Assembly: GCA_020466095.1 (NCBI GenBank)
Contig: CM035808.1
Span: 32,240,391-32,304,390, forward strand
From: Chlorops oryzae
Lineage: Eukaryota > Arthropoda > Insecta > Diptera > Chloropidae
DNA: 64,000 nucleotides
Direction: 5' to 3'
Numbering within the stretch: position 1 is the first letter of the stretch; every line of letters starts with the position of its first letter. A program made the position numbers and the translations under genes. The notes beneath the pieces are model-generated. The model was not told where the DNA came from, ran no database searches, and was given only the letters and a program-made list of their open reading frames with translations. This document shows, in pieces, positions 1-14,100 of this stretch.

Positions 1-120
1 GGGATCATACGTCCCACCAAATTTCAAACAGTTGTATTTCTTTTATTTTGTTCGCAAGAGCAACGTAATTTGTCCCAAGAACTGATGCCACAATGTTCTT
101 TCAGGATTTCAGGATTTTCT

Positions 121-1222
121 AATATGCAGAACATATTTTTATACCCAGCGTAAGCGGGGTATATTAGTTTTGTGCGAATCTTGTAACAGGGAGAATTAAG
201 CTCCGGAGATATAGCAAAATAAATATAGAAATGATCAGGATCAAAAACTGAATCGATTTAGACATGTCCGTCTGTCCGTCCGTCCGTCTGTCCGTCTGTC
301 CGTCTGTCCGTCTGTCCGTCCGTCCGTCTGTCCGTCCGTCCGTGGTCGGATCTCCTCCGAAACGGCTGGACCAATCAAGTCGAAATTTGGCACACAGGTA
401 TATCGGGATCCGAGTATGATCCTAAGTAAAAATGGAAGACATCCGCCCACTGCCACGCCCACAAATGAATATAATGTGTTTTCAATAAAATGGCTGTAAC
501 TAGCGAACCACTCAACACATTTTATTGATATTTGGTGTGCTGGTAAACTACAAAAAGGGACATTTCCTGGCAAAAAATGGACGCCGCCCTCCTCGAGCCA
601 CGCCCACAAATAAGCCCAAAAAGAAGGGATTATTGTAACTTGTGCAGTAAAAGGCGTAGAAGCTTCAAATTCGCAGCATAGGTTGACCAAGGCAAATGAA
701 AGGTGTAGGAACAAAAATTTTTTTGGCCCGCCCACTGCCACGCCCACAAATAAAGATTTTTCGTAACTTTTGAAGTAAAAGGCGTAGAAGCTTCAAATTC
801 GCAACATAGGTTCACCAAGGCGAATGAAAAGTGTAGGAAAAAATTTTATGTGGCCCGCCCACTGCCACGCCCACAAATGAAGATTTTTTGTAACTTACGA
901 AGTAAAAGGCGTAGAAGCTTCGAATTCGCAACATAGGATTACCAAGGCGAATGAAAGGTGTAGGAAAAATTTTTTTTTGGCCCGCCCACTGCCACGCCCA
1001 CAAATAAAGATTTTTCGTAACTTCCGAAGTAAAAGGCGTAGAAGCTTCCAATTCGCAACATAGGTTCACCAAGGCGAATGAAAGGTGTAGGGAAATAATA
1101 TATGTTGCCCTCCCACTGCCACGCCCACAAATAGAGAAGCAAAACATACCGCGCTCATAATGTCGGGACGCTGGGTATTTCAAAGTCGGGCTTGACCGAC
1201 TTTAGCTTTCTTACTTGTTTTA
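121..1222. repeat. Dispersed fly repeat with internal 127-bp tandem units
   Basis: Begins with tatacccagcgtaagcgggg, has a GTCC/GTCT simple run (about 268-343), and then about four units of about 127 bp carrying GGCGTAGAAGCTTC (653, 781, 908, 1035) and GCCACGCCCACAAAT. It ends with TTACTTGTTT. Related pieces lie at 29095-29400, 36990-38180 and 45590-45985. Reads through it are stop-free for over 100 codons only because of the repeat composition. Confidence 0.75.
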
Positions 1223-1464
1223 GACCTACCTTGCAGAATATGCCAAAAATTTGTTCATAGCTATTCCGGTATTCAAAATAAATCCCCGTCCCGAAAGGGT
1301 TAAAGTTGTGATATTCACGCCATACATCATTTGATGTCTCTCATTTCACACGTATTGCTTACGCTCTTTGTTCAGTCGGTAGCAGGAGGAATTAGTGCAA
1401 AAAAATTTTGTGTGCGCTCGTTCTTTTCTCACTCACACAGTCTCACGGCCAATTTTGAACATCA

Positions 1465-1930
1465 CCCTGCAGAAATTTCAACTAGTGCTGTACTAGTACT
1501 TTACTAGTGCAAAAGCCACCAGTACTAGTTCTTTTATATACCCTTGCGCATATAAAATTCTGTAGAAAATCAGTACAACATCTGTACAGGAAAGCACTAG
1601 TGCGGTAGGCACCAGAACTATTCTAGTACTTTTATAAGCAATTGGGTAAATTTGCACCAGTTAAATACCAGTGCTGTTTACGGGAAAAAGGTACTAGAAT
1701 TGTTGATTTCCCCCCCCTATTTCCTTAAGTAAATAAAGGGAAGAAGCATTTATGTTCAGTCACTATCGATTGATTTGTAGTTCAACTTTGATTAACGGAT
1801 ACGATTATTCCAATTATCACTAGTATAGTTATGGTGGAAGCTTATCCAAAAATTGCACTGGTTCTTCTAGTTCTGGTAAAGGTACTAGTTCTTTTCAGAG
1901 AATTGCCCAACTGTTTACTACAGGGCACTG
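1465..1930. repeat. ACTAGT-rich repeat with imperfect CCCTG termini
   Basis: ACTAGT or CTAGTAC/CTAGTGC recurs about ten times in 450 bp, with CCCTGCAG near the left edge and CTACAGGG near the right, suggesting a decayed palindromic transposon. No target duplication was found. It lies in an sdk upstream intron. The next stretch, 1930-2760, holds nothing recognisable. Confidence 0.4.
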
Positions 1931-2770
1931 TTTTAAAGCATCCAATTAAGGCTCGTTGATTGAGTACATTTTGTTTATCACAATGCCAATATCAGACGAC
2001 AAACGGTAGACAGACATTTTCTTTTATATTCGAGAGGCGGTCTTGAAATTTGGAGACAAAAACTCGCCACTCCTTGCCCTCAAAATGTCTCTCCTTCGTG
2101 TTTGCAGCCTAATTTTTATCTTCACGACATCAAAATGTTTCAAAGGGATTTCTCTTTAGACGGGATTTACAATTTAAGACGTTTTGATAGAAAAACATTT
2201 GGTTTGATGGTTGGGGATGCATTCGAAAATGAGATGAGTGCTTTTCTCCCACTTCCACGTGAGTTCATTGCCCTCAAAAAATGTTTTTTTTTTAAATAGA
2301 AATGTCTTAAAGGCTTAAATTCTTCATCCTATTTAGCTTACAGTTTTTGAACATTGAAGCATTTAATTGGTTGTCTTAATGAAAGTTTGAACCCGGCTAA
2401 AGACTCCTGCCAGGTACAAGTTATAATATTTTACACGAACAATTTTGAAAAATCCGAAAATTAACGTATTCGATTAATTTAAACTGGCAGTAGAATTAAC
2501 AGAGTATGTTCGAAAATTGAAACTTTCAAAGCTCTCAAGCCAAAATGAGGACTAAGACCCTATGTAAATGCCGTCTTGGCATTTTCTCTAAAAAAGCGGA
2601 GAAAATGTGAATTTTTACTGGGAGCATAGCTACTGTTTACTATAAATTGAACTGTATTTTCTATTCGGTCCCATAATTCAGATCCCTGGAAAAATTTTAA
2701 ATGATTTTATACGTCATATACGGGACCCAAAAGGGCTTATACATATATCAATATTTTTCACAATTTCTCG

Positions 2771-4451
2771 CAGGGACGTAGCCAGAGAAAGGCTGCTTTG
2801 GTAATGCCAAAGTGGTATATTGAACAATTATAAGACAGTAGCCAAAAAAAATTTGGGGAGCTTTGAGGAAGTTTATAGAGTTTTGGACCAAAAACCCAAA
2901 AAATTCGAAAAATTCATGAGGTCCGATTTCGATGAAATTTTATATACAGGGTGTTTCGCATAAGGATGTATATCCGAAAGGAGGTGATAGGGGTGCTCAA
3001 TATCGACCAAAAATCGTATGGGAGGGTGGGGTGGAAAATGCTCCCCTAAGGAGTTAGAGGGCCTTAAAGTTTTTAGGCAGTAAGTCGAGAAAAAAAATTC
3101 TCCCACGATAACGGTTCATCGTAGAAAAAAAACTGTTAAGCGGTTTGAAAGCCAATTCTATGGGCTTTTAGGCAAAATTAAATTCATGGTAAGAATTTAA
3201 GCCAATGATGGTTAATTAAGCGGTCAAAGTAAAAAATTCTGAAAAAAAATTCTATTTTTTTACTTTGAGAGCCATTTTGGTATGAAAAAGGTCCTATTAA
3301 CACATACTTTTCTAATTTTTTTCAAAATCCTCGATTAATTTACTTCAAATCTGTGGTACATTTGTCATACCTTATTAGCGGTTTAACCTCAGGAAAAATA
3401 GGATTTATAAACAAACTTAAACTTTTTTAAAAATCAATTTAAATAATCTCAGCAAAAAATTACCAATTTTTCCAATAAAAGTACGTATAATTTTAAACCA
3501 AAATTTGTCTTAAATAAGAAATTGCTGGCTGGCCATTTTAAGCCAAAGATTGCTCTTTTAAGAATTTCATCACATAAAAAAAGTTCAAGTTTGTTTATAA
3601 ATCCTATTTTTCCTGAGGTTAAACCGCTAATAAGGTATGATAAATGTACCACAGATTTGAAGTAAATTAATCGAGGATTTTGAAAAAAATTAGAAAAGTA
3701 TGTGTTAATAGGACCTTTTTCATACCAAAATAACTCTCAAAATAAAAAAATAGAATTTTTTTCAGAATTTTTGACTTTGACCGCTTAATTAACCATCATT
3801 GGCTTAAATTCTTACCATGCATTTAATTTTGCCTAAAAGCCCATAGAATTGGCTTTCAAACCGCTTAACAGTATTTTTTCTTCGATGAACCGTTATCGTG
3901 GGAGATTTTTTTTTCTCGACTTACTGCCTAAAAACTTTAAGGCCCTCTAACTCCTTAGGGGAGCATTTTCCACCCCCCCCTCCCATACGATTTTTGGTCG
4001 ATATTGAGCACCCCTATCACCTCCTTTCGGATATACATCCTTATGCGAAACACCCTGTATAGAATAAGTGAAAAATTCGAAGAATTTTGGCACTACAATT
4101 TTTTTCAAAAACTGATTACAATTAGTCTAGTTAGGGTCTAGTTTCAAACTAGTCCAAAAAGGACCAGTTTGGAACTAGACCCTAACTAGTAAGTTGTAAT
4201 CAGTTGTGTGAAAAAATTTTAGTGTCAAAATTCTTAGAATTTTTCACTTATTCTATATATAAATTTTCATCAAAATCGGACGTCATAAAATCTCATAAAA
4301 TTTTTGGATTTTATGGGTTTTTGGTCCACAACTCTATAAGCTTCCTCTAAACCCCCAAAATTTTTTTGGGCTACTGTCTTACAATTGTTCAATATACCAC
4401 TGTGGCCAATATAAGCACTACCAAAGCAGCCTTTATCTGGCTACGTCCCTG
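2771..4451. mobile_element. hAT-type fold-back element containing nested elements
   Basis: Termini CAGGGACGTAGCCAG and CTGGCTACGTCCCTG; an 8-bp target duplication atttctcg flanks both sides (2763-2770, 4452-4459), the hAT signature. Inside, a second inverted-repeat element starts CAGGGTGTTTCGC at 2947 and ends at 4057 with TA on both sides. A third palindromic element lies at 4062-4253, again flanked by TA. The arms of the middle element are several hundred bp long and nearly identical. No transposase is present. Confidence 0.85.
4062..4253. mobile_element. Palindromic MITE nested in the fold-back element
   Basis: Starts GAATAAGTGAAAAATTC and ends GAATTTTTCACTTATTC, with further pairing around ACTAGACCCTAACTAG, and is flanked by TA (4060-4061, 4254-4255). 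Removing it restores the mirror symmetry of the surrounding arms, which proves it is a later insertion. TA targets suggest Tc1/mariner mobilisation. Confidence 0.8.
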
Positions 4452-5143
4452 ATTTCTCGAATAAAACATTTTTAAAATTGTATTTAATGCTAATAAATGT
4501 TGTTGAAATTTCTTTTCTCTTTTTATTTTTGACTAACCATAAATAATATCGCTCGTTCATCATTTCATCTAATAAATAACAAACAAAAACAACATCGAAT
4601 AAATTAACCACTTTAACTGGCTGACGATGCTACGATTAATCCGCTAAATTGTTGGCAAAATATACGCTGTGTATTTTACCTGCCATCCTCATGAATACTT
4701 AATGCAACTTTGAATTACGGTAATGAATGTCAATGCCACGAAATGGTAACTTGCTTGTTCTTGGCTGTGCAAAATGAATGGCATCTGCTGCATGCTTCCT
4801 GCTCCTGCTCCTGCCGCTGCTGCTGCTGCTGCTGCTGATGTTTGCTGTTTGTTATTTCCGGCTGCGGAAATGCTTAACGCCATTTTACCGTGCACACTCT
4901 TAACACAATCACCTCGACCGGATCTGCATCGTTTGGCGCATGTTTCCGTTAATGGTTTTTATATGATGCTCGGCGATGAATGAATGAATTTGGACGACCT
5001 ATTGCTATCGTGAACGATGTGGATGAATATTCTATGGGCATGCTGTCATCGATGACGTTGTTGTTGTTATTGTTGTTGCCGTTGCTATTATTGTTTGTCA
5101 TAAATTCGTTGAACATTGTTGCGAAATGAAATGGCTCGAGCAG

Positions 5144-8100
5144 AAACGCAGCTCGTTGAGATTTCGAGCCGCATTCAAATTCTCGAAACGGGCGATTTAT
5201 TAATCTCGAATGTACGCGAATCTGATGCTGGCCTTTACACGTGCGTACGTTCGAACGAGGCGGGCACCGTTAACGGCGAGGCATATTTGGGTGTTCTCGG
5301 TGAGTACAATTGGGCGAAGTGTTCAGTGTTCGATACAAAGCACGCTAATGCAGGAGGCTACTCTGTCTCTCAAATTATGGTAACGCTAAAGAGAACAAAA
5401 CAAGGACCTTTGTTTTTTTTTTGTATACAATAAACGATATTATCTGCTTTGTATCGTGCGGAAAGCTCATTATTTACATTTATTGTTGCTCGTTCGTGCT
5501 ATGCATTTGGAACCTTTCCATTTAATTGCATCCATTTTATGTTTGTGTTACTAAAGGCATAATTTTTTTCATTGCTTCACATTGAGTAAAAAACCTTGCT
5601 AGCTACATATGTAATACGAGTTAATATTTAGAGTTTAAAAGGGCGCCACTCCCACAACGACGGCAGCTGTTGGAGAAATTTCTAACCCACCACGAAATAG
5701 AGAAACCAAAAATAAGTCAATTTATCGACAAAGTTAAAAGGATCTACAAACCTAGGTGACAGTAAAGCATATTCGACGTTTTTTTTTTTTGTTAAATGCT
5801 TCCTGACTGCTTAAGGCCCAACCACTCATGCCTCATGTTACAAAATCTATTAAGGGTGGTGTTGTCAGACGTCAGGCCTATCAATTAAATACGCGTTACT
5901 GTGTCTACTAATGCCAGTTTTTGAGGATAAGAACGCTTAATAAAAACAATTTTTTCAAGGGGATGTTTATGAACAGAGAAGATGCTCATGAACATTTTTA
6001 GACCTGCCTAATTTGACACTACAAACGAACAGAGTAAAAATGAAATCCTAGTGACACTAATCCTTCCTGTAGGCATTTTTGGTCTAATCTACTTCAGGAG
6101 GTGGTGTTTGATGTTAAAGGCAGATGACCAAAGGCATGTTACAACGAACACATACTGGTGTATAAAAATTTCGAATATAAAATTGAATACACTGAACAGT
6201 GATGCCAGATTGAGAGATTTTTTTCCCATTTTGAGAGACATCTGCGCTTTATTACTTAATCAAAAACCATTTCAAATACTTGAAAGGGATTTCTAGCAAT
6301 CATTTTTCAATAGAATTCAGGACCGATATGATTTTTTTAATATCAGAGAGGAAAAAGGTGCCAAAATTCTGGCACCGCTGAACCTTAAGGGCATTAAGCC
6401 AAACTGTGTTCATTGTTTATCTGAAAAGTGGAAGCCACACAAAAGGCTTCTTTCATGCCCTTTCATACCCAATTTATCCTGTACGAATTGCCTTTAAAGC
6501 TCCTTATAAATTGCCCATGACTGCAGCGAGAAAAAGTTCAATGACTTTTTTTTTTTTTTTTATTGTTTTTTGTATGAGAACAGGCTTTAAAAACTTTTAT
6601 GCCATCAGATCTGGCAATGTTTTTTGCCCTCCCACAAGCAAGCGAACAAAAGTCGACAATATTTACTTCGCGTTACTTCATTCTCTTTCAAAGTTTTCCA
6701 AGAATTTTCCCATTTATTCACAGTTTTTCATTTCGTTTTTATATTTTTTATTTTTTTTTCCTGCTTTTTACTTCAGTGCGGACACAAATCATTCAACCAC
6801 CAGTTGACACCACGGTCCTGTTGGGTCTTACCGCATCGCTGCAGTGTAAGGTCTCAAGCGATCCAACTGTGCCATTCAACATCGATTGGTATCGCGAAGG
6901 TCATGCGGCTCCAATCAGCAACTCGCAACGAGTCGGAGTACAATCGGATGGTACGTTGGAAATACAAGCGGTACGAGCGTCTGATGTTGGCATATATTCA
7001 TGTGTGGTCACATCGCCGGGTGGTAATGAAACACGGTCGGCACGTCTGAGCGTCATTGAACTGCCATTTCCGCCAACAAATGTAAAAGCAATGCGGCTAG
7101 ATGCGCCCAATCAGCGCACCATCAACATCTCTTGGACGCCAGGCTTTGATGGCAATAGTCCAATTTCGAAATTTATTATACAACGACGTGAGGTCTCGGA
7201 GCTAGGTAAGTTGTTTCCGACAATTCTCTATATACGAGTACATACATATGTAAGTTGTTCCAACTAGAATGTTTTCTTCTTTCTAAATTATCTGAAAGAC
7301 ATTTAAGGGAGGGGGGAAAATTATATAATTTAGAGTTTATAATTAGAAACCTGAATGCTCAGCAGCGTTGCCAGATGAATTTTCTTGCAAAGCGAATTTT
7401 TTTTTTTCAAAATTTCCCCTTAAAATGCGAGGTTTCATTAAAAAATTTGGGACAGTCTTAAATAGATTTTCTTCAAGAAGAAAGGTAGACTTTCCCAAAA
7501 AAAGAAATCCCTTTGTTTTTACTAAAAATATTGGGTGCATTCAGCAGATTTAACTGTTGTGCAAATGTTGAGTTAAATTCGGCTTAAAGTTGCGCTACCA
7601 ACTGAACTTTCGCATCATGTTGACTTCAGCGTACTACATTTTTGGAAATAGCAACATGCTGTTAAGGCTCAGTTGGTAGCGCAACTTTTGGCCGAATTTA
7701 ACTCAACATTTGCACAACAGTTGAGTCTGCTGGATTCCATTTCTTGTTATAACTTTATTTGCTCTTTTCCCGAGATTTTCGACGTACTTATTTTTTCATA
7801 TACATATATGGGCAATTCCATAGAATCAGTCTGAAAACTATAACGCGAGTTACCGGCACTTTTAAGTCTTTATTTAGTCAACTACTTCAAGAATCATTTC
7901 ATTTTAATTTTTTATATTATACATATAATATATAATTTTTACCAAAAAAAAAAAAAAAAAAAAAATCTAGATAGTCAGAGTTACAAATTATAAAGAAAAC
8001 CTTGAATAAATGACCAGAAATTTCTTCTGATTGTAACGCGAGTTACCATGGAATCGCCCATATCGAAATTATTATTTTTTTTCGCTATGGAATATTGCTG

Positions 8101-11100
8101 AGCAGAAAAAACCCTTTTCCCCATATCTGTTTTAAAAAAATCTCTGGCAACGCTGATGCCCAGTGATAATTATTGATTTAGTTAAATAAATGAATGTTTT
8201 TATTCAAAGGCATTTTCATCAATTCAAAAGAATCAATGCAACTTTTTCGCCTCAACAAAACATAAAACAAAAAACATTTGAAAAGGATGAAAAATCCAAA
8301 GAATTTTGAATATCAGGCATGCTCTAGAAATCGAATCCCCATAAAAAAAAATCGAAATCGCTTGAAATTTTTATTGAAATTTTATTGATTTCGAATTTGT
8401 TTATTCGGATTCGATTTCTAGAGCAAGCCTGTATATTCAATAATTATTTAATTATGAAATAAATTTATGTTTATTTTCAAGAAAATATTCTGTCTAATTT
8501 AAAGATATTTATTTTTTATTCTACGAAATAAGATTAAGGGTGTGAGTGCTGATTTACGCAAACAATTTTGAAATCGAAAGTTCCGGGGCCTTAGCAACAT
8601 TCCAGAAAGAAGTAAAATCGACAAAGTCAACTCAATACTTTATTGACAAGAAAAAAAAACCTTAAAATATATAACTATGTATGAAAAATTCGAAAAGTTT
8701 TTATTGAAAATATATTTCAAAGTTCGATTGTGTGACACTTTGAGTTCCTTCATAATCATAAAAGTAACGCCGTAAACTTATTGCCGCTATGAACTTGTTC
8801 CATTGACTTTGGGTAATTCTTGTTTTAAAATTGCAACAGCAAGGGAAATGATTTCCCTTCCGAAGTAGCTAAAGAAGGGCAAAAAAAAAATTGTTTTGCG
8901 TGAATCAACACTTAAGAAAGTTGCTTACATTTACGTGTGAGCTTTGAAAGCATAATAATGATATAAAGTTGAAATAGAGCACACACAAAGTCCTATACAC
9001 GTTAGAAACCAGGAATAACATTGCGACAAATCAATTCACAAAACTGTTTTCTCACAAACGAACATTTTTCTTGTTTTGTTTTGTTTTTTTTCTTCCCTCT
9101 TTTATGGAATTGCATTCACACGCGTATTCACATGCCCACATATAAACAAACATACATACCTGTGGAAAAAAATATTTAAAAAAAAAACGTTCAATCCTCT
9201 CAAACGAACTCGAACCTCCTTCCCTATGAATTGGATTTTTATATTTCTAAATTGAACACTATTCCCAACGTTTGTGCTCCCCCAATGGGATAACCCAACT
9301 TTGAATCGGAACTTTACTTTCGCTGCGATAACAAAAATTGAATGAATTTAAATATTCTGCTTTCAATTTCACTTCGATTTTCCCTTTCTCTTCCTTTTCT
9401 CTTCGGTTTTTTCCTATTTTTTCATCTTTTTTTTCATGATAAAACATGGGACTTTTACGAATTTCCTTTTCCGCTTTTATTGCAATACATTTTTCTATAC
9501 AAAAATTTATCAATTTGACTCGACATTCACTCAATGAAATGAAATTATTTAACATTAAATTTTTTATCGTCACCAAATTTTATTATTATTATTTTTTGTT
9601 TACTCTTTGGTGTTTGGTGTCTTTTCTCTAATTTTATTCAATTTTTTCTAAATTTTATTTATTTCTTTTATTTTTTTCCCCCAATTTATGTATGCTAACT
9701 TGCTACTTGCTCCTTATGCCTATACCTCTATCATCCCTGTAAATCGCTCGCTTTCAACTCAATTAACAACATAGAAAAATTCGTAGGTCCAGTTCCCGAT
9801 CCATTGCTTAATTGGGTAACGGAACTGAGTAATGTCTCTGCGGAGCAACGTTGGACACTCTTGACAACATTGAAAGCCGCAACAGTATATCAATTTCGCG
9901 TCAGTGCTGTTAATCGTGTCGGCGAAGGCTCACCATCGGAGCCAAGCAATGTTATTGAACTGCCGCAGGAGGGTAAGTTGACCAATTCCAACAAATCGAT
10001 AATTGATGCTCCTTTTGCTATCATCATAGATGTTTCTTTAGTTATTGTCGTTCAATTAAATGTTACTTTTAATTTAGTTCACCTTAAAGCTTATTTATTA
10101 TTTTTTTTTTTTTCTTTATTTCGTATATAATATTTTTATGAGAAATCGCAAAATTCCATTTTATAATTATGCTTAAAATATTTTCAAAATATTTGGAGGA
10201 TTTGAGTGTTAAATCCCTCGTAAGTCATCAGACATCTAGTGCTTATGGGAGACTATTTTTCTTATTTAAAACCCGTTGAAAGGTTTCATATGAGAGCGTT
10301 TACCTTTTTAGGGATTTTACGGTATTTTTTTTTATTATTTTTTTTTTATTGTGGTTAGATCTGCAGTTAAAGCTTGTTTAATGGGGTAGTTGAAATTATT
10401 TAGTTTTTGATGAATATTTTTTGCTTTATAAATTTTTGCTTTGTAGAAATTAAGAAAAGCACCAGAATATATGAGCGCTAGGTCATGTCAATCACTCATC
10501 AATAAGAAACAGAATTTAAATACGTTTTTTGGTGGATAATTAAAAAGCTAATTCGTTCCAAAGTCGGCATTAAACAGTAGCTTCCATCATTCATACACAA
10601 ATATCAGTGGTATTCAAGCAGCTGTGGAAATTGAAGTGTGCAAATTTTTCCCTTTTGTATAAACGACCCTGCGAAGAACGAGTGCAAAACTTGTGCGATA
10701 ACATGACCATCAAAATCGATGTGCAATATTTGCCCGGCCGCGGAATTTTTTTTTTTCTTCCATACAATCAAATTTGCACAAACGCAAAATTTGCGAGGGT
10801 GCAAAAATTGCACACCTGCTTGAATCCCACTATCATATGCGCTGGATGAAAAATTTCGAGGGTATTGAAAAGGTAACTTCTCGGCCTATGTGTGCCCTAG
10901 GTGGCTGAGATGCCATTTACGAAGCGAGAGGCCCTGGGTTCGACTCCCAGCTGAGGTCGTGGATGTTGGTGTCCTTTTTTTTAGTTTCTGTTTTTCTTTC
11001 CCATTATACGTGGCATCAAAACGGGCCCATTGGTGCCTTAGTGTGTCACTCTTGGTGGCAGCCGCACTAACCTATCCTAACCTAAAGGGTAATGCTGATT

Positions 11101-14100
11101 TTTGGTAAAAATTTTTAAGCTTTTTAGTGGCAATATGGTAGCAAGGAGCGCTCAGATGCTGTTTGTGTACTGGAATCAGCTGTTTAATTATAATTTTTGT
11201 AAAATTTTATCAAAAGATTTGCAAAAAAAAACTTGGTAGCAAGGGTTAAGACTTTATCGTAGATAGGAAAATAGAATATTGTGTGTGGCTTTATTCTCGG
11301 CCACACTTTTTGAGATCGATTTCAAATTGACCTGCGGCCAATCTAGCAAAACCAAATATAGAAATTTACTTCATCTTTAACCCTCTAATTCCTGGCTCCG
11401 TCTCTATAAGGACTTTTTTCGAACAAATTACCAAAAAAAAAAAAAAATTCTAATAATTTCAGATTCATGTTTTTCTACCCAAAATTAGTCATATCTGAAC
11501 TTTCATTGAAAAAGAAATTGTGGCATTAGAGGGTTAAAGCACATTAAGGAACTGCAGTCAAATGTTGGTTTACATTTTACGTGTGATCGAATAAATCAAA
11601 GTTGCTTCATCTTAGAAACAAAAAAAAAGAAGTCAGCCAGAAGGGTCTGTTTTTGATTTTTTTTTTCTATTTTCGGATCTTTGAAAGACATACAAATGTA
11701 TCTTTGATTCATTCGTTCATTTAGTATTAAGATTAAATTAATTTGACATCACTTTAGAACTCGGCTAACATTGACGCTGGCGAGAAAGATTGATTTAAAA
11801 AAAAAAAACGAATTCCTCATATATTTCGATGGTCATTGAAATATTATTAATCGTTGTATTCTTTCAATTTTTTTTATCATATTTTTGTTCTTCATTTTCC
11901 TTTGAATTTTCATGTAAAATCATGTACTTCAATGACAGCTTGCATTACAGTGCTCTGACTAATTCTAAAAAAAATATTTCATATTTCCTTTCTCTGTATT
12001 TTCACACATTTTGAACTATGGCTAAAAAAAAAAAAACTGATTTGTAGAATTACCGCTTCACCGAGGTACAATAAGTATATTCACGACATAAGTATATATA
12101 TATTTTTCAAATGCGTCTACGCTTGGACTTAGAATTTTCTATATTTTGCGAGATTTTTTTTTTCTTTTCAATAAAAATTTCTTTGAACTGTATAGCTCCG
12201 TCGGGACCTCCTGTTGGATTCGTCGGTTCAGCGCGGTCGATGTCGGAGATCATAACACAATGGCAGCCGCCATTGGAGGAGCATCGCAATGGTCAAATAC
12301 TGGGCTACATACTAAGATATCGTCTATACGGCTATAATAATGTACCTTGGACCTATCAAAATATCACGAATGAAGCGCAGCGGAATTATTTAATACAAGA
12401 ATTGATAACTTGGAAGGACTATATTGTGCAAATTGCCGCATACAATAATATGGGCGTCGGTGTTTACACCGAAGGTGCGAAAATTAAGACCAAAGAAGGT
12501 GTACCAGAAGCGCCACCAACAAATGTCAAAGTCGAGCCGATCAATTCGACAGCTGTTCGGGTAACATGGACACCACCGAATCCACAGCAGATAAACGGCA
12601 TTAATCAAGGCTATAAAATACAAGCGTGGAAAACCGAAATCATTGAAGGTGAAGAACGCGATGTTGAAGAGCGCGTCATGACATTGCCGCCAAGTCTCAT
12701 TGATCCATTGGCCGAACAAAGTGCCATACTGAATGGGCTAAGCAAATTCACCGAATACAATATTACGGTTTTATGTTTCACTGATCCCGGCGATGGTGTT
12801 TCCAGTTATAAAATCGCCATTAAGACCAATGAAGATGTTCCCGATGAAATAACAGCACTTCATTTTGATGAAGTCTCTGATAGGTCGGTGAAAGTTTTAT
12901 GGGCACCACCGAAGAATACAAACGGGATATTAACTGGCTATACGGTGCGTCATCAAATCAAAGATCGACCCGAAACATTAAAGGCCGTCAACCTAACGGC
13001 CGAGGATACGCAATTGACGGTGACACAATTGCAAGCCACAACACATTATTGGTTTGAGATTTGCGCATGGACGCGCATCGGTGCGGGTTCACCGAAATCA
13101 GCGACGATACAATCAGGCGTCGAACCTGTCCTACCACATCCGCCGACAAATCTCGCATTGTCGAACATTGAAGCCTTTTCCGTTGTCCTGCAATTCACGC
13201 CGGGCTTCGATGGTAACTCCTCAATAACGAAATGGAAAGTCGAAGCACAAACAGCACGGAAATATGACATGGTTTACTGTCTGCGAAATTTCGGATCCGG
13301 ATGCCGAAACGTTGACCGTAACCGGGCTTATGCCATTCACACAATATCGTTTGCGTTTGAGCGCAACAAATGTCGTCGGCACATCGCAGCCATCGGAAGC
13401 TACAAAGGATTTTCAAACAATTCAAGCACGTCCCATGCATCCGCCATTCAATGTAACGGTGCGTGCAATGAGTGCAACTCAATTACGAGTTCGCTGGATA
13501 CCATTGCAACAGACGGAGTGGTTCGGAAATCCCCGCGGCTATAACATCTCGTACCGACAAGTTGAAAGCGATACAAAAGTAACAGCGAAAAGCGTCTTCA
13601 TCGAGGATCATACTGCCAACTCGCATGTCCTGGAGAACTTAGAAGAATGGACACTCTACGAGATAATAATGAACGCATGCAATGACGTTGGCTGTTCGCG
13701 TGACAGTGGCATTGCCTTGGAGCGAACGCGCGAGTCAGTGCCATCGTATGGACCTTTGGATGTGCAAGCAAACGCTACGTCATCAACGACCACGGTTGTT
13801 CGCTGGGGTGAAGTACCGAAACAGCATCGTAATGGTCAAATTGATGGCTATAAAGTATACTATGCGGCAACGAATCGTGGCGGGCAGATTCTTCATAAAT
13901 CCATACCGAATAATGCCTCGTATACGACAACTCTCACTGAACTGAAGAAATATGTAGTGTATCATATACAGGTGCTTGCATACACAAGACTGGGTGATGG
14001 TGCATTGAGCACGCCGCCGATACGTGTCCAAACATTCGAGGATACACCGGGTGCACCTTCGAATGTCAGTTTTCCGGATGTGTCCTTTTCAACGGCACGC

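Noticed and set aside
241..1183. Open frames of 60-168 codons on the minus strand
   Set aside because: They run through the internal tandem repeats and a GTCC/GTCT simple run; the repeated motifs recur in several frames, so this is repeat composition, not a protein.
4689..4983. Frames with Ala runs on both strands
   Set aside because: Produced by a short GCT/TGC repeat; no homology or splice context, and the real sdk exon starts further on.
10902..10960. Possible tRNA gene (A and B boxes)
   Set aside because: The sequence does not close an acceptor stem and continues into a SINE body and tail.
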